Below, piece by piece: positions 62,606 through 64,000 of a DNA stretch of 64,000 nt. The stretch's first letter is position 1, and each line of letters opens with the position of its first letter. The notes below the pieces were generated by a model. The model worked only from the letters and a program-made list of their open reading frames with translations. It had not been told where the DNA came from and did not search any database. The translations under genes were made by a program, and so were the position numbers. The stretch is from Pseudomonas sp. GM79. Lineage in GTDB: Bacteria; Pseudomonadota; Gammaproteobacteria; Pseudomonadales; Pseudomonadaceae. The DNA is taken from positions 62,001 through 126,000 of the forward strand of contig NZ_AKJE01000040.1 of assembly GCF_000282495.1 (NCBI RefSeq). Reading direction: 5' to 3'.

Positions 62606-63295
62606 TTAGCGGATCTGTGCAGTCACACGCGAAGCTATGCCGCTCAATGATTCGAGCTTCGTTGCCTTATCGTACAACCCATATTCTTCGGGCTGCCTGG
62701 ATCGATTAAGCCAAAACGCGTGGAAACCGAACGCATGAGCCCCTATGGCATCCCAAGCGTTGGATGAGAAAAAAGCGATCTCTTCGGTCGACGACACATT
62801 CAGTGCTGCTACTGCAATCTCGTAGGCCGCCGGATCCGGCTTGTAGATTTGTACCTGCTCAATGGAAAGGCACTCATCAAGCAAAATATCCAAACCCGCA
62901 GACCGAACCGCGCTTTCCAGCATCCGGGGAGATCCATTCGAAAGGATCGCTGTTCGTACGCCTGCTTCGCGAAGGCTGTGCAATGCTGCTGGGACTTCAG
63001 CGTAAGCGTCCAGCGTCAGGTAGCTTGTTAGTAACGTCTGTTTTAGCCGCTCATTCTTCACATTGTAAAAAGCCAGGGCATAGTCGAGCGCTGCCTCGGT
63101 TAACGTCCAGAAATCTGTATGGCGCCGCATCAGGGTATGAACCCACGAATACTCCAGTTGCTTGGTGCGCCATAGGATCGATATTTCGCGAGCGTGCTTA
63201 CCCAACGCATCGGCATGTCTTGCGACCGCAGAATGGACGTCGAAAAGAGTCCCGTAGGCATCAAACACGCAGGCGGAGATTCGTGGTGTGGTCAT
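62606..63295 (-). CDS. haloacid dehalogenase, type II (HAD superfamily)
   Basis: 229 residues. The HAD motifs are complete: motif I FDAYGTLFD (nucleophile Asp near 11), motif II ILSNGSP (near 117), motif III Lys in YKPDPAAY (near 150) and motif IV SSNAWD (near 175). The SSNAWD and DAYGTLFD forms are typical of L-2-haloacid dehalogenases, which hydrolyse short 2-haloacids to hydroxy acids. The true substrate may differ. Converges on the MarR gene with a gap of 78 bp. Confidence 0.93.
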   Translation of the reverse strand: MTTPRISACVFDAYGTLFDVHSAVARHADALGKHAREISILWRTKQLEYSWVHTLMRRHTDFWTLTEAALDYALAFYNVKNERLKQTLLTSYLTLDAYAEVPAALHSLREAGVRTAILSNGSPRMLESAVRSAGLDILLDECLSIEQVQIYKPDPAAYEIAVAALNVSSTEEIAFFSSNAWDAIGAHAFGFHAFWLNRSRQPEEYGLYDKATKLESLSGIASRVTAQIR

Positions 63296-63639
63296 GATTG
63301 CCCCTAAACATTCTTAACTGGTTAACAGGGTTTGGAGCTCGCGCATTTGCTTATCGTCCAGCTCTCTCTGTAGCGTTAAAGCGCTTAATCGATGCATCAA
63401 TGCTTTGGGCTGTTTCTGAAAACTCGATGGCGTCGCTGCTCAACTATGCCCTAGATATTTGAAAGGGAGGTCGTAAGGCTGCTTTCAGCAGCGTGGGCGT
63501 GAGAAGGATTTTGGCTATCGCTGAGTATTAGCTAGTGAGGTGCTCAGTCTTTACTTTCTGAAAAGCTTTTTTGCCGCAGATCCTGGCAATCGTAGCCTGA
63601 CCACCAGGATTGAATTTCGTCGAGTAAGAAGGGGAGAGG
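63296..63639. other. intergenic, no gene supported
   Basis: Nothing recognised on either strand. A GAAAGGGAGG motif near 63461-63470 has no matching gene behind it. Confidence 0.4.
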
Positions 63640-64000
63640 TTACTTCATGTCGTCGCTGTCAGCATTCAGTGCTCGTGCATCGACGTCCAGCTTGACTGAC
63701 TCCTTCTTGCCGGTAGCGTCTTCCACTGTCAGTGTCAGAGGCACTTTGTCACCTTCTTTCACTTGGGCGGATAACCCTATGAACATCACGTGGTAGCCGC
63801 TTGGATCAAAGACGACGGTTTTGCCAGCAGGTAACGTGACCGAATCAACGGGATCCATGTGCATCACTTCGTTTTGCATGGTCGTTCGGTGAATCTGGAC
63901 CATTTTTGCAGCCGGCGATTGAACGTTAACCAGTTTACTGTCCGTACTGGACGTGACCTTCAAGAACGCACCGGTCGATTGCTGCCCAGGCACGGTTGCC
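63640..64000 (-). CDS. PCu(A)C-family copper chaperone (partial, N-terminus outside window)
   Basis: At least 119 residues are visible. The copper site H(M)x10Mx21HxM is represented by VQIHRTTMQNEVMHMDPVD and GYHVMFIGL. These periplasmic proteins deliver Cu(I) to cytochrome oxidase. The ending KLDVDARALNADSDDMK is acidic. The signal peptide would lie beyond 64000. The sequence starts mid-protein (ATVPGQQSTGAFLKV). Confidence 0.9.
   Translation of the reverse strand, partial: ATVPGQQSTGAFLKVTSSTDSKLVNVQSPAAKMVQIHRTTMQNEVMHMDPVDSVTLPAGKTVVFDPSGYHVMFIGLSAQVKEGDKVPLTLTVEDATGKKESVKLDVDARALNADSDDMK

Noticed and set aside
8203..64000. Distal att copy of the tRNA-Leu 3' end
   Set aside because: I looked for CCGGCTTCGGGCACCA downstream of the integrase and found none, so island length cannot be fixed.

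Overview
The window is from a Pseudomonas chromosome, most probably of the P. fluorescens group. The evidence is NirBD nitrite reductase with a sigma-54 and attenuator leader, a mannitol/sorbitol-type binding protein with an AraC regulator, REP/REPIN repeats built on GGGCTTGCTCGCGAA, and a tRNA-Cys/tRNA-Leu(UAA) pair. All identifications rest on reading motifs and recalled family features; no database search was run.

Layout. (1) 1-8.3 kb is core-like: nirB-nirD-CBS protein, a polyol dehydrogenase and polyol-binding protein divergent from an AraC regulator, then two tRNA genes. (2) 8.4-13.1 kb starts a large accessory island: a P4-type tyrosine integrase directly behind tRNA-Leu, a stray 3' half of a tRNA-Pro with its terminator (an old attachment site), a decayed Dam methylase, a 51-bp tandem repeat, and a LexA-boxed pair ending in an SRAP (YedK-like) gene. 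(3) 13.2-46.7 kb is a chain of probable conflict modules separated by mobile elements: a HTH-Mrr-STAND NTPase protein, a TIR-like effector-type protein, a GIY-YIG protein, an AT-rich pair coding for a GHKL ATPase and a protein with two phosphoribosyltransferase-like loops, a nuclease-TPR protein with an unknown upstream partner, two very large unknown proteins in one transcription unit, and a KAP NTPase. Three insertion sequences lie among them: an IS1182-family element that appears to carry a LysE-type exporter as passenger, an IS1111-type element and an IS3-family element. (4) 47-57.5 kb is a truncated conjugative element of the PFGI-1/MobH type: relaxase, ArdC antirestriction protein, DUF3742 protein and a block of transfer genes, but no coupling protein or VirB4-type ATPase in the window. 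(5) 57.9-64 kb holds small regulator/enzyme units: TetR with a beta-carbonic-anhydrase-like protein, an HD-domain protein, an NmrA-type oxidoreductase with MarR, a haloacid dehalogenase and a PCu(A)C copper chaperone cut by the window end.

Working together. The first 4 kb serves nitrite assimilation under nitrogen control. The island is a defence-rich integration hot spot. Copies of one palindromic repeat lie on both sides of the nuclease-TPR module and on both sides of the KAP module, and two of the insertion sequences have landed inside this repeat. The best candidates for undescribed systems are the GHKL/double-PRTase pair (21.6-25.0 kb), the nuclease-TPR pair (27.7-31.9 kb) and the giant two-gene unit (35.5-41.6 kb).
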